A stretch of 64,000 bases of DNA from Microbacterium protaetiae. Its GTDB lineage: Bacteria > Actinomycetota > Actinomycetes > Actinomycetales > Microbacteriaceae. Numbering within the stretch: the first letter of the stretch is position 1; every line of letters starts with the position of its first letter. Below are positions 31,266-39,418 of the stretch, one piece after another. The stretch is taken from NCBI RefSeq assembly GCF_004135285.1, contig NZ_CP035494.1, positions 1,426,001 to 1,490,000 on the forward strand. The letters run 5' to 3'. Made by a program: the position numbers and the translations under genes. Below the pieces are notes generated by a model. The model saw only the letters and a program-made list of their open reading frames with translations, was not told where the DNA came from and made no database searches.

Positions 31266-32503
31266 TCGCTCCCTATGTTCTGACGCAGCTGGTCGACGAT
31301 CGTGTGGGCATCGTCGAGGGAGTCGACGGGGATCTTCTGCTGCACGGTCTCGCGCTCGAACTCGGGCAGCACGGCCAGCGGCAAGCCGGTGTCTTCGTAG
31401 GGCGTCGACAGCGAGAACGGTCCGACGTTCTGCGGGATGCCGCGGAAGATGACCACGGTGGCGGTCTGTTCATCGGCACCGATGAAGTAGCGGGTCTGTG
31501 TCCACTGGTAAGCGCCGAACAGGGCGCCGGCGATGAGCGCGAGCACGAGCACGAGCCCCGCGATCCAGCCGATCCGCCGCCGCCGGGCGCGCCGGCGGTC
31601 TTCTTCGATCAGCTCTTCGAGATACTCGGCGGCCGGCTCGAAGTGCGTCGGCTCGTTGGCCGCCTGCCGGGCGGGGTGGAACCACGAGATGCGGCCGGTG
31701 CGGGCGGCCGGCACCTCGACGCCCTGGGGGTTGGATGCCGCACCCACGACCGTGGGCGTGCCCGAGACGAGTGGGTGCTGCCCGCCCACGTCGACGATCA
31801 CAATCGTCACGTTGTCGGGAGCCCCGGCATCCAACGCCTGCTTCAACAGGATGTCGGCGGTGCGACCGGGAGCCATGCCCAGCGCCATCGTCTTGGCCGT
31901 GTGGGTATCGTCGACGACCCCAGACAGGCCGTCGGAGCACAGCAGCCACCTGTCGCCGGGGCGGGTCGGCATGACGAAGGTGTCGACCTCGGGATCGGCC
32001 TCCATGTCGGAGAGCACCCGCATGAGCACCGAGCGGCGCGGGTGGTAGCGGGCCTCTTCGGGAGTGATGCGGCCCGAGTCGACCAGGCGTTGCACGAAGG
32101 TGTGGTCGGTGGTGATCTGGGTCAGCGCGTCGTCGCGGTAGAGGTAGATGCGTGAGTCGCCGATGTGGGCAATCACGGCGTAGTCGTCGACCATGATGAT
32201 CGCGCAGACCGTCGTGCCCAGCCCTGCCAGCTCGGGCTTGGTCTTGACGGTGTTTATCAGGTCGGTGGCTGCGGCGTGGATGGCGTCTTCGAGCGCCTTC
32301 TCGGCCTCGCCGGTGGTCGCGTAGACGCGGTCGAGGCCCTCCAGGCGCGCTATCGCGATGCTCGAGGCGACGTCGCCCCCGGCGTGCCCGCCCATGCCGT
32401 CGGCGACGACGAACAGATTGGCGCCGGAGTAGCCGGAGTCCTGGTTGTTCGCCCGCACCTTGCCGGTGTGCGAGAGCGCGGCGCTCGAGCCCGAGAAGAC
32501 CAT
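31262..32503 (-). CDS. pstP: PP2C-family serine/threonine phosphatase PstP
   Basis: 413-residue phosphatase opposing PknA/PknB. Metal-binding motifs include VADGMGGHAGGD near 33-44 and GDSRIYLYRDD. The catalytic domain covers about 5-235; a basic RRARRRRIGW patch precedes a single span near 308-330; the extracellular tail is about 85 residues. ATG 32503 follows the fhaB stop after 12 bases. Confidence 0.94.
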   Translation of the reverse strand: MVFSGSSAALSHTGKVRANNQDSGYSGANLFVVADGMGGHAGGDVASSIAIARLEGLDRVYATTGEAEKALEDAIHAAATDLINTVKTKPELAGLGTTVCAIIMVDDYAVIAHIGDSRIYLYRDDALTQITTDHTFVQRLVDSGRITPEEARYHPRRSVLMRVLSDMEADPEVDTFVMPTRPGDRWLLCSDGLSGVVDDTHTAKTMALGMAPGRTADILLKQALDAGAPDNVTIVIVDVGGQHPLVSGTPTVVGAASNPQGVEVPAARTGRISWFHPARQAANEPTHFEPAAEYLEELIEEDRRRARRRRIGWIAGLVLVLALIAGALFGAYQWTQTRYFIGADEQTATVVIFRGIPQNVGPFSLSTPYEDTGLPLAVLPEFERETVQQKIPVDSLDDAHTIVDQLRQNIGSE

Positions 32504-32515
32504 GTCGGCCGCGGC

Positions 32516-33046
32516 CTACTTCCGCAGCTCGAACGTCGTGGCGCCCACCTTGATGGGCGCGCCGACGGTCACCGGAGCGGGGGCCGACACGCGATGGCCG
32601 TCGTGCCAGGTGCCGTTGGTCGAGTCGAGATCCTGGATCATCCACTGCTCGCCCCACAGCACGAGGCGGGCGTGGTGGCTGGAGGTGTAGTCGTCACGGA
32701 TGACGAGCCCCGACTCGCTCGAGCGCCCGATCGTCAGCGGCTCGGTCCCGAGGGGCAGCTCGAGGCCCGCCTTGGGGCCGCTCGTGATGACGATGCGCGA
32801 GACGGTCTGGGTCGTGGCGGCGCCGCCGCCGGCCGGTGCCGGGGCCTTCAGCGCCTGCACCGGCACGGTGGCATCGCCCGGTGCGGCTGCGGGTGCCGGT
32901 GCCGCGGGCACCGCCTGTGGTTCGGGCAGCTTGCGCACCTTGACACCGAACAGGTCGGCGCGCAGCGAATACACCACCGCGAACACGAAGAACCACATCA
33001 GCACGAGAAAGCCGATGCGCAGAAGAAGAAGGGTCAACTCGCTCAC
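32516..33046 (-). CDS. fhaB: FHA-domain membrane protein FhaB (FipA)
   Basis: 176-residue protein with an N-terminal span at about 5-27, an Ala/Pro-rich linker, and a C-terminal FHA phosphothreonine-binding domain (LTIGRSSESGLVI, SSHHARL, DSTNGTW). In mycobacteria FhaB/FipA links kinase signalling to the divisome. The GTG at 33046 overlaps the fhaA stop as GTGA; the frame is open to 33391 but that part shadows fhaA. Confidence 0.92.
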   Translation of the reverse strand: MSELTLLLLRIGFLVLMWFFVFAVVYSLRADLFGVKVRKLPEPQAVPAAPAPAAAPGDATVPVQALKAPAPAGGGAATTQTVSRIVITSGPKAGLELPLGTEPLTIGRSSESGLVIRDDYTSSHHARLVLWGEQWMIQDLDSTNGTWHDGHRVSAPAPVTVGAPIKVGATTFELRK

Positions 33047-33771
33047 AGACGGCCCTCCCCCACGCCGAACTGCCGGGTTGCGGCATCCGTCGCCCGCGCA
33101 ATCGGAGCCGCCTGTGGCACCACGCGGAACACGATGTCGGTGCGGCCGATGCGCACCGTCGATTCGGGTGGCAGGGGCGCTTCGGTGACCTTCTGGCCCT
33201 CGAGCAGCGTGCCGTTGGTCGAGCCGAGGTCGCGCACCATGGCGCGCTCGCCGTCCCAGAGGATCTCGACGTGCTTGCGGCTCGTGCCCGCGTCGGCGAT
33301 CGTGATGTCGGCGTCGCTGCCGCGACCGATCACCGTGCGCCCCTTGCGCAGCGGGTGACGCTTTTCGGCGATGTCGACCACGCCGCGCCACGATACCGTG
33401 CCTTCGGCCGTGCGCGAATCCACGCGCAACGTGCCTGTGGATAACTCATCGTCGCGCTGCAGGGTCACCGAGACGGGGCCGGCGAACGAATAGTGCTGGG
33501 ATGCCGCATGCGTGCGCACGATCTCGGTGAGTTCGCCGATCAGCGCCGGGCCGATGGCCGCCATGCGTTCGGAGTCGGCCGGCGCCAGGCGCACCGCGAG
33601 GGTGTTCGGCACGAGAATGCGGTCGCGCGAGACGACGGCGGCCTTCTTGTCGAGCTCGCTGCGCAGGGCAGAGGCGATCTCGACGGGTTGGATGCCGCTG
33701 CGAAAGGTCTTCGCGAACGCGCCGTTGACGGCACGCTCGAGTCCCCTCTCGAAGCTGTCAAGTAGTCCCAC
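33043..33771 (-). CDS. fhaA: DUF3662/FHA-domain protein FhaA
   Basis: 242-residue cytoplasmic protein. DUF3662 domain at about 1-115 (LDSFERGLERAVNGAFAK) and FHA domain at about 145-215 (VIGRGSDADITI, SRKHVEI, DLGSTNGTLLEG). In mycobacteria it binds phosphorylated MviN and regulates peptidoglycan precursor export. GTG start five bases after AGGAG; first gene of the seven-gene leftward operon, so its promoter lies between 33772 and the repeat cluster. Confidence 0.94.
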   Translation of the reverse strand: MGLLDSFERGLERAVNGAFAKTFRSGIQPVEIASALRSELDKKAAVVSRDRILVPNTLAVRLAPADSERMAAIGPALIGELTEIVRTHAASQHYSFAGPVSVTLQRDDELSTGTLRVDSRTAEGTVSWRGVVDIAEKRHPLRKGRTVIGRGSDADITIADAGTSRKHVEILWDGERAMVRDLGSTNGTLLEGQKVTEAPLPPESTVRIGRTDIVFRVVPQAAPIARATDAATRQFGVGEGRL

Positions 33772-33889
33772 ACGACTCCTCAGGCAGGCGGTCTGGTGGC
33801 TACATGGTAGTTGTCCCGGCTGGGGACAGTGTGGATTCGCCCGGTTCCGCCGGTGTAATCACCCTCTCGGCGGTGTCTTTGCGGCGCGT

Positions 33890-34474
33890 GTCACACATCG
33901 TGCGGGGCGCCGCGGGGGCATGCCGCCGCGCCTGTGACGCGCTCGCGGGAGGCGTCACAGAAGGGGTGGCTTCGGGGGCGCTGTGGCCGCCTTTTCTGTG
34001 ACGCGCCGCGCCGGGGTGTCACAGGAGTGGTGGCTCTGATCGGGCTGTGGTCGCTTCTTCTGTGACACGGTGGCCGGGATGCTACGCCGGGATGCTATGC
34101 CGGGATGCCACGCCGGGCCGCCACGGGGTAGCCGCGCGCGGAGGGGCTGTCACCGCGCGCAGATGGGATGCCGCGGGGAGGCGAGCCCTGCGCGGCCGTG
34201 CGTGTCACAGAAGGTGCGACCTTGGTGGCGCCTTGGCCGCCTTTTCTGTGACGCGCCGCGCCGGGGTGTCACAGGAGTGGTGGCCCTGAGCGGACTGTGG
34301 TCGCCTTTTCTGTGACACGGTGGCCGGGGTCGCCGCGCGCGGAGGGGCTGTCACTGCGCGCGGAGGGGCTGTCACCGCGCGCGGATGGGATGCCGCGGGG
34401 AGGCGAAACTTGGACGGCAGCGCGTGTCACAGAAGGGGTGGCTTCGGGGGTGCGGTGGCCGCCTTTTCTGTGAC
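33890..34474. repeat. Cluster of six 49-bp dyads with tandem spacers
   Basis: Each dyad opens with GTCACA and closes with TGTGAC, exactly 49 bases long: 33890-33938, 33954-34002, 34018-34066, 34204-34252, 34268-34316 and 34426-34474. The first three, and the fourth and fifth, are spaced at exactly 64 bp; spacer GCGCCGCGCCGGGGT is identical in two gaps. Best dyads have GTCACAGAA ... TTCTGTGAC arms. Other tandem repeats lie between: GCCGGGATGCTAC-type 13-mers (four units, 34073-34124) and 21-mers with GGAGGGGCTGTCAC (34335-34376, single copy near 34135). The 797-base gap 33772-34568 holds no supported gene. Confidence 0.85.
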
Positions 34475-34568
34475 GCGTCGACAGGGGATGCCGCGTCCTC
34501 CTCGGATTCGGACCGTGCGTGCCTCCGTGCTATCCTCGACAAGTTGAGTTCGGGGTTGTCCCCGACTC

Positions 34569-34652
<84 letters not shown>

Positions 34653-34662
34653 CACAGCGAGA

Positions 34663-34692
34663 AACGGCCCCGAGAGGGGCCGTTCTTCTTTT
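34663..34692 (+). terminator. Rho-independent terminator of tRNA-Leu
   Basis: Perfect 9-bp stem AACGGCCCC/GGGGCCGTT with GAGA tetraloop (34663-34684), then a T-rich run TTCTTCTTTT to 34692. Confidence 0.93.
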
Positions 34693-34718
34693 CACGAGGG
34701 CGTGAAAGGTGTGGATGA

Positions 34719-35192
34719 ATGGGTTACATCATCGTCGTGCTGGCGCAAACGGTCGTCTTGCCGGTGGTCAGCGGCGTCGTCGAACTGATCGCCGTTGGTG
34801 GGGACCCGATCCTCGTCTTCGGAAAATGGTGGGTCTTCTGGGGCGTGGGCACGCGTCTGCTCGTGGCCGGTGCTGTGCAGGCATCCGGGAAAGGGCTCAC
34901 GGCTCAGGTCCTCGGTGTCGACGCGCCGGGTGTGCAGGAAGTCCAAGTGACACGCGAATTGGGGACGGCCAACATCGCGATGGGAGTGGCCGGGCTTTTC
35001 GCGCTCGTTCCCGGCTGGGCGGTGCCTGCCGGGGTTGCGGGCGGTGTGTTCTTACTCATCGCAGGCTGTTTGCACGTGGCGAAGAAGGGGAAGAACGCCC
35101 AGGAGGTCGTCGCGACCTTGACCGATCTGCTCGTGGGCGTGGTCGTGGTCGTGTTGACGGTCTACGTTCTCGTCAGTGCGATGACGGGCTGA
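34719..35192 (+). CDS. Uncharacterised membrane protein, DUF6790-like
   Basis: 157-residue protein with about four hydrophobic segments (near 3-22, 36-53, 84-116 and 132-153). The pattern RELGTANIAMGVAGLFAL is reminiscent of DUF6790 membrane proteins; the family name is from memory. AAAGGTG lies eight bases before the ATG. Function unknown; separated from the next gene by 34 bases. Confidence 0.65.
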   Translation: MGYIIVVLAQTVVLPVVSGVVELIAVGGDPILVFGKWWVFWGVGTRLLVAGAVQASGKGLTAQVLGVDAPGVQEVQVTRELGTANIAMGVAGLFALVPGWAVPAGVAGGVFLLIAGCLHVAKKGKNAQEVVATLTDLLVGVVVVVLTVYVLVSAMTG

Positions 35193-35226
35193 CACATCCA
35201 CCGGCAAGAACGAGACAATCGTTCGC

Positions 35227-35961
35227 ATGAGGGAGTACACCAGGCCGCACATCGAGCCGGTCGAGTTTCGAGACGATGACGGGACTGTCATCGACTACGG
35301 CAACCGGTGGGCGAGCCGCGGTGGAACCCCACCCGAAGACAGCTATTCCGTGGAAGAGCACCCCGAGCGCTTCGCTCCCCTGCACACCGTGGCGACGGCG
35401 CTCATCGACTATCTCGTCACGACCTACGACGTCGATGTCGAGGAGGGATATCACGTCACCACGAACCTGCTGCACCAGCCGGCCGCCGAGCAGACGGTGC
35501 GTGCCGTGCGCTTGACGCCGCGAGGCGATGCCTGCGCGCCGCTCGTGTTCGTCCTGACGGACTACCCGGCGCTGCGCCTGTACGCCGGAACGCTCTTCGA
35601 GGCGCGGTACCCCTCATGTGGCTGTAAGGCCTGCGATGAGCGCTGGCAAGAGGGTGCGGAAGAACTCGAATGGCAGACGTTCGCCATCGTGGGCGGCGGC
35701 TTCGCCGAAACGGTCAGCGAACCACGCCGTGCGAAGTGGAGCTATGACCGTGGGTACGGCTTCGTGAAGGGAATGGGACAGACCGTTTCTTATCGCCTGT
35801 GCGGCCTCGACGCAGAAACCGAGAACAGCGGCCAATTGCGCGCCGAGGATGTGCCCGCCGCACTGCTGGAAAGCGCCCGCTCCAGGCTCGAAGCCGTGGC
35901 CGCAGTCAGCCCCGACGGCAACTGGCAGCCGTGGCCGAGACTATACAACAATGTTGTATAG
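35227..35961 (+). CDS. Uncharacterised protein, DUF6226-like
   Basis: 244-residue soluble protein with a CGCKACDE cysteine motif near residue 130 and conserved-looking aromatic/acidic patches; resembles actinobacterial DUF6226 proteins (name from memory). No function known. Its last codons (LYNNVV and TAG) are formed by the inverted repeat operator of the downstream genes, so the stop codon lies inside that operator. Confidence 0.65.
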   Translation: MREYTRPHIEPVEFRDDDGTVIDYGNRWASRGGTPPEDSYSVEEHPERFAPLHTVATALIDYLVTTYDVDVEEGYHVTTNLLHQPAAEQTVRAVRLTPRGDACAPLVFVLTDYPALRLYAGTLFEARYPSCGCKACDERWQEGAEELEWQTFAIVGGGFAETVSEPRRAKWSYDRGYGFVKGMGQTVSYRLCGLDAETENSGQLRAEDVPAALLESARSRLEAVAAVSPDGNWQPWPRLYNNVV

Positions 35962-35965
35962 TCTC
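35937..35965. promoter_or_regulatory. Inverted-repeat operator, probably for the MarR regulator
   Basis: Perfect 13-bp arms GAGACTATACAAC (35937-35949) and GTTGTATAGTCTC (35953-35965) around AAT. TATAGT at 35957-35962 could be the -10 element of the MBL-marR pair, so a bound dimer would block transcription. The core TACAACAATGTTGTA is of MarR operator size. It precedes a GGAGG ribosome site at 35969-35973. Confidence 0.8.
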
Positions 35966-35980
35966 CTCGGAGGTGGTTCC

Positions 35981-36631
35981 ATGAAGCTGACCAAGCATGC
36001 ACATGCGTGCGTCGTTGTCGAAGATCGCGGCGTGCGCATCCTGATCGACCCCGGCACTTTCACACCGAACGCCCGTGATCTGCTCGCGCAGGCAGACGCC
36101 GTGCTGATCACCCATGACCATTTCGACCACTTCGACCTCGATGCCGTGCGCGACGCGCTGCAGACGCGACCACAGCTCACGGTGTTCGGCCCCTCAGCGG
36201 TGATTCAAGCTCTCACCGCGTCAGGAATCGAGGGTGCGCGGCTGCACCGCGTCGCGGATGGCGAACAACTCACGGTGGCCGGTATCGACGTGACGGTTGT
36301 GGGCGGCCCGCATGCCCTCATCCATGACGGAATCTCCGTTCCCGACAACGCCGGCTACCTGATCGCGGGCACGGTCTACCACCCCGGTGACGCCTACGCT
36401 GTCCCCGCAACCCAGGTCGACACGGTTCTCGTTCCAAGTAGCGGACCGTGGACGAAGGTGGGAGATGCCATCGACTTCGTGCGCGCCATCGCACCACGCC
36501 AGACGGTCCCCATCCACGAGGCAATGCTCAGCGAAATCGGAATCGGGTCGTTCGCACGGTTCCTGGGCCCCGACGGGCTCACCGGCGTTGAGCTGGTTCC
36601 GCTGGCGCCGGGTGCGTCAATCGAGATCTGA
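35981..36631 (+). CDS. MBL-fold metallo-hydrolase (UlaG-like)
   Basis: 216-residue metallo-beta-lactamase-fold protein of the short UlaG/L-ascorbate lactonase-like type. Metal-binding HxHxDH is His45, His47, Asp49, His50 in ITHDHFDHFD; later metal ligands are likely the histidines in GGPHALIHDG and YHPGDAY. Substrate unknown. Strong ribosome site GGAGG; expression is probably repressed through the inverted repeat just upstream. The stop overlaps the marR start by one base. Confidence 0.88.
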   Translation: MKLTKHAHACVVVEDRGVRILIDPGTFTPNARDLLAQADAVLITHDHFDHFDLDAVRDALQTRPQLTVFGPSAVIQALTASGIEGARLHRVADGEQLTVAGIDVTVVGGPHALIHDGISVPDNAGYLIAGTVYHPGDAYAVPATQVDTVLVPSSGPWTKVGDAIDFVRAIAPRQTVPIHEAMLSEIGIGSFARFLGPDGLTGVELVPLAPGASIEI

Positions 36632-37068
36632 TGGCGTCCCTCCCGGGCGAAGAGTCCTCGGCTAGCGCGCTCGCTGAGCAGCTGCGGCAGGCCGTCAGCT
36701 ATTTCGTGCGCCGAACCCGCGCCCGCAGCGACGAACTCACCCGAAGCCGCGCAGAGGCTCTCGCGCAGCTTGACCGAGCCGGCGCCCAGACGATCACCCA
36801 ACTTGCCACACATCTGGCGGTGCTCCATCAAGCCATGAGCAGAACTGTGCTCGAACTCGAGCATTCGGGCCTTGTCGCGCGGCAGGCGAGCCCGGCGGAC
36901 TCGCGGGCATCCGTCATCCGAATCACCGACGCCGGCGCCCAGGCACTCGCACGTGACCGGGAGACAAGGCGCGACCTCATCGGCGACATGATCGCCGCGT
37001 GCCTCGATGACCAGGAGCGCGCGCTCTTGGAGCGCGTGCCCGGGCTATTGAAGAAACTCACGCCTTAG
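36631..37068 (+). CDS. MarR-family transcriptional regulator
   Basis: 145-residue winged-helix regulator. HTH region ITQLATHLAVLHQAMSRTVLELEHSGLV at about 55-82, wing with DSRASVIRITDAG at 91-103, and helical dimer ends. Translationally coupled to the MBL gene; the 13-bp inverted repeat upstream of the pair is the likely autoregulatory operator. The 3' end overlaps the converging GntR gene by four bases. Confidence 0.9.
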   Translation: MASLPGEESSASALAEQLRQAVSYFVRRTRARSDELTRSRAEALAQLDRAGAQTITQLATHLAVLHQAMSRTVLELEHSGLVARQASPADSRASVIRITDAGAQALARDRETRRDLIGDMIAACLDDQERALLERVPGLLKKLTP

Positions 37069-37889
37069 GCGCCGCCGTCGCTGGGCGGGGCCCCGTCGGG
37101 ATGCTGCACAGCAGCGGCATCGGTGGCGAGGTCGTCGACTTCGCCACCCTCCCAGATCGAGCTCATCTCGAGGAACGTCCGCTGCATGATCCGCAGCATC
37201 GCCGCCTGAGCGTTCTCAGCATTGCCGCGCTGAATGGCGCTGGCCACATCGACGTGAAACTGCAGCGCCTCGATGTGTGGATGGGTGGGCATGAGCCCGT
37301 ACTGCGTGCGCCCGGTGAGCACCTCTTCGACGAGCGTGTGCAACTTGGCGAACATCTCATTGCCCGAACTGGTCAGCACGAGGCGGTGAAACTCGATGTC
37401 GACCTCGAGAAAGCGGTCGCGGTCGCCCTCCTGCCCGGCCGCCCACAGCTTGCCGGCAAGGCCCATCAGTTCGCTTGCACCCGCCAGCGGGGCGCGAATG
37501 GCCGCGAGCCGAGCGGCCTCGGGCTCGATCGCGTTGCGCAATTCGGTGAGCGAGCGCAGCTGGGCGATACGACCGGGGGATGCCAGACGCCAGCGGATCA
37601 GCTGCGGGTCATACAGATTCCACTCCGACTGGGGCAGCACGTGCACCCCCACCCTTCGGCGCGCCGAGACCATGCCCATCGCCGCGAGCACACGGAGAGC
37701 CTCTCGCACGACGGAGCGGGACACCTCGTATCGCTGTTCGAGTTCGTCAATGCGCACGACTGATCCGGCGGCAAGCTCACCCGTGCACAGGGCGAGTCCG
37801 AGTTTGTCGAGCACGTGGGCGTGAAGCCCTTGAGGGTGCGCGGCGGCATCGTGACGCCCCGGCTCGACCTCATTGACGTTGTCGGTCAC
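37065..37889 (-). CDS. FadR-type GntR transcriptional regulator 1
   Basis: 274-residue regulator; winged HTH at about 25-90 (VVRIDELEQRYEVSRSVVREALRVL) and C-terminal FCD ligand domain at about 105-235 with acidic/His metal-ligand positions (VDIEFHR, FHVDVASAI). Divergent from the sugar ABC operon and probably its regulator, responding to a sugar acid or intermediate. GTG start at 37889. The C-terminal 30 residues are acidic and Pro/Ala-rich. Confidence 0.9.
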   Translation of the reverse strand: MTDNVNEVEPGRHDAAAHPQGLHAHVLDKLGLALCTGELAAGSVVRIDELEQRYEVSRSVVREALRVLAAMGMVSARRRVGVHVLPQSEWNLYDPQLIRWRLASPGRIAQLRSLTELRNAIEPEAARLAAIRAPLAGASELMGLAGKLWAAGQEGDRDRFLEVDIEFHRLVLTSSGNEMFAKLHTLVEEVLTGRTQYGLMPTHPHIEALQFHVDVASAIQRGNAENAQAAMLRIMQRTFLEMSSIWEGGEVDDLATDAAAVQHPDGAPPSDGGA

Positions 37890-38036
37890 GAACAGATCAT
37901 ATCGTTCCGATCACGCAGTTGAATAAAGCAGATGTTATTTGCTAGGTTTCCGTAATTGGGGCGATGTAGCCGGAGTGCAACGGCGCCTCGCAGCAACAAG
38001 AGCACGCATCATCACACCAAGACAGAGGAAGTCGTA
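37890..38036. promoter_or_regulatory. Regulatory spacer of the sugar-acid cluster
   Basis: 147 bases between the divergent regulator and the ABC operon, clearly AT-richer near 37920-37960. Inverted AATAA (37922-37926) and TTATT (37935-37939) with an 8-base gap are a candidate regulator site; TTGAAT overlaps it as a possible -35. The SBP ribosome site GAGGAAG is near 38025-38031. Confidence 0.5.
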
Positions 38037-39329
38037 ATGAAGCGATCGGTACTCCGACTCACCGGCCTGGCGACAGCAGCGCTGGTCATGGCAGGCGGCC
38101 TTGCCGCGTGCAGTTCGGGCGGCGGCTCAGGCGATTCGGACACGCTCCGCGTCACGCTCGTGAACCACGTGTGGACCGACATCATCAAGAAGAAGATCCC
38201 GGAGTTCGAGAAGCAGACCGGGATCAAGGTCGAGGTCGCGCAGTTCGGCGAAGACCAACTGTCCGACCAGTACAACGTCAAGCTCAACGCGGGAACCGAT
38301 GACATCGACGTGATGATGTACCGCCCCCTGCAGGAGGGCAAGCTGTTCGCCAAGAACGGGTACATGGCCGATCTCACCGACAAGGTGGCCTCGAACGCCG
38401 ATTGGAACTGGTCGGACTTCCAGGAGGGTCCGGTCAACTCGACGACGTACGACGGCAAGGTCGTCGGGGTGCCGATCATCACCGAGCAGGAAGTGCTCTA
38501 TTACCGCAAGGATCTGCTCAAGGCGGCCGGGCTCGAAGTGCCCAAGACCATGGACGACCTGCTGGCGGCGGCTGAGAAGATCAAGAACGACAACCCCGGT
38601 GTCGCCGGCTTCGTCGCTCGCACGGGTAAGTCGGCGGCGGTCACGCAGTTCTCGAGCTTCCTGTACAGCTACGGCGGCGATTTCACCGACGCTGACGGCA
38701 ACGCGAGCATCAACACCCCCGAGGCCAAGGCCGCGTACGCCACCTACGGAAAGCTCATCCACGACTTCGGCCCGGCCAACGTCAGCACCGACATGAGCTG
38801 GTCAGAGGCCATGGCGATCTTCACGCAGGGCGGCGCAGCCTTCTACACCGAGGCCGACAGTCTCTACAAGAACGCCACCGACCCCTCGAACTCGAAGGTC
38901 TCTGACACCGTCGGCTTCGCGCCGCTGCCCGCAGGTCCGGCCGGTTCGAAGGCGTACAACGTGCCGTCATGGGCCCTGGGCGTCAATGAGTCGTCGTCGC
39001 ACCAGGACAACGCGTGGAAGTTCATCGAGTGGGCCACGAGCCAGGACATGACCCTCGAGATCCAGCAGGCAGGCGTGCCGGGAGCGCGCACGTCGGTGTG
39101 GGACGACCCGGATGGTATCTCCACCTACCCCACCGACCTTGCGGCGGCGATCGCCGCCAGCACGAAGACCGGTGTCGGTCATGACCGCCCGCTGGTCATC
39201 AAGGTGCCCGAGGCGCGTGAAATCGTCGGCGAGCCGATCGTGGTCGCGATCACTGGTGGTGACTCAGCGGCATCCGCCGACTCTGCCAACAAGGCGTTCC
39301 AGACGCTGTTGGACGACGAGAACAAGTAG
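38037..39329 (+). CDS. Sugar ABC transporter substrate-binding lipoprotein
   Basis: 430-residue extracellular solute-binding protein family 1. Signal peptide with lipobox AAC at Cys25 followed by a Ser/Gly spacer. Typical features: FEKQTGIKVEVAQF near the start and the hinge/ligand region YGKLIHDFGPANVSTDMSWSEAM. Feeds the two permeases downstream; no ATPase is encoded in the cluster, so a shared MsiK-type ATPase elsewhere is likely. Start ATG 38037 set by the signal peptide. Confidence 0.93.
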   Translation: MKRSVLRLTGLATAALVMAGGLAACSSGGGSGDSDTLRVTLVNHVWTDIIKKKIPEFEKQTGIKVEVAQFGEDQLSDQYNVKLNAGTDDIDVMMYRPLQEGKLFAKNGYMADLTDKVASNADWNWSDFQEGPVNSTTYDGKVVGVPIITEQEVLYYRKDLLKAAGLEVPKTMDDLLAAAEKIKNDNPGVAGFVARTGKSAAVTQFSSFLYSYGGDFTDADGNASINTPEAKAAYATYGKLIHDFGPANVSTDMSWSEAMAIFTQGGAAFYTEADSLYKNATDPSNSKVSDTVGFAPLPAGPAGSKAYNVPSWALGVNESSSHQDNAWKFIEWATSQDMTLEIQQAGVPGARTSVWDDPDGISTYPTDLAAAIAASTKTGVGHDRPLVIKVPEAREIVGEPIVVAITGGDSAASADSANKAFQTLLDDENK

Positions 39330-39353
39330 CAACAGCACGTCACGTGCCCGCGA

Positions 39354-39390
39354 CGGCCGGAGCGGCATCCCGAATGGATCGCTCCGGCCG
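39354..39390 (+). terminator. Hairpin between sugar SBP and permease genes
   Basis: Perfect 11-bp stem CGGCCGGAGCG / CGCTCCGGCCG (39354-39364, 39380-39390) with a 15-base loop, without a T-run. Same placement as the hairpin after the peptide SBP at 19162. Confidence 0.6.
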
Positions 39391-39418
39391 CCGCCGGCCC
39401 CGCACAAGGAGGTGAAGG

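Noticed and set aside
33890..34316. Regularly spaced repeats that could suggest a CRISPR array
   Set aside because: Dyads differ inside while spacers are partly identical, the reverse of a CRISPR array, and no cas gene is nearby.
33954..34474. CRP-type sites (TGTGA-N6-TCACA)
   Set aside because: TGTGA and TCACA occur, but the gap between facing halves is 17 bases and not the 6 of a CRP site.
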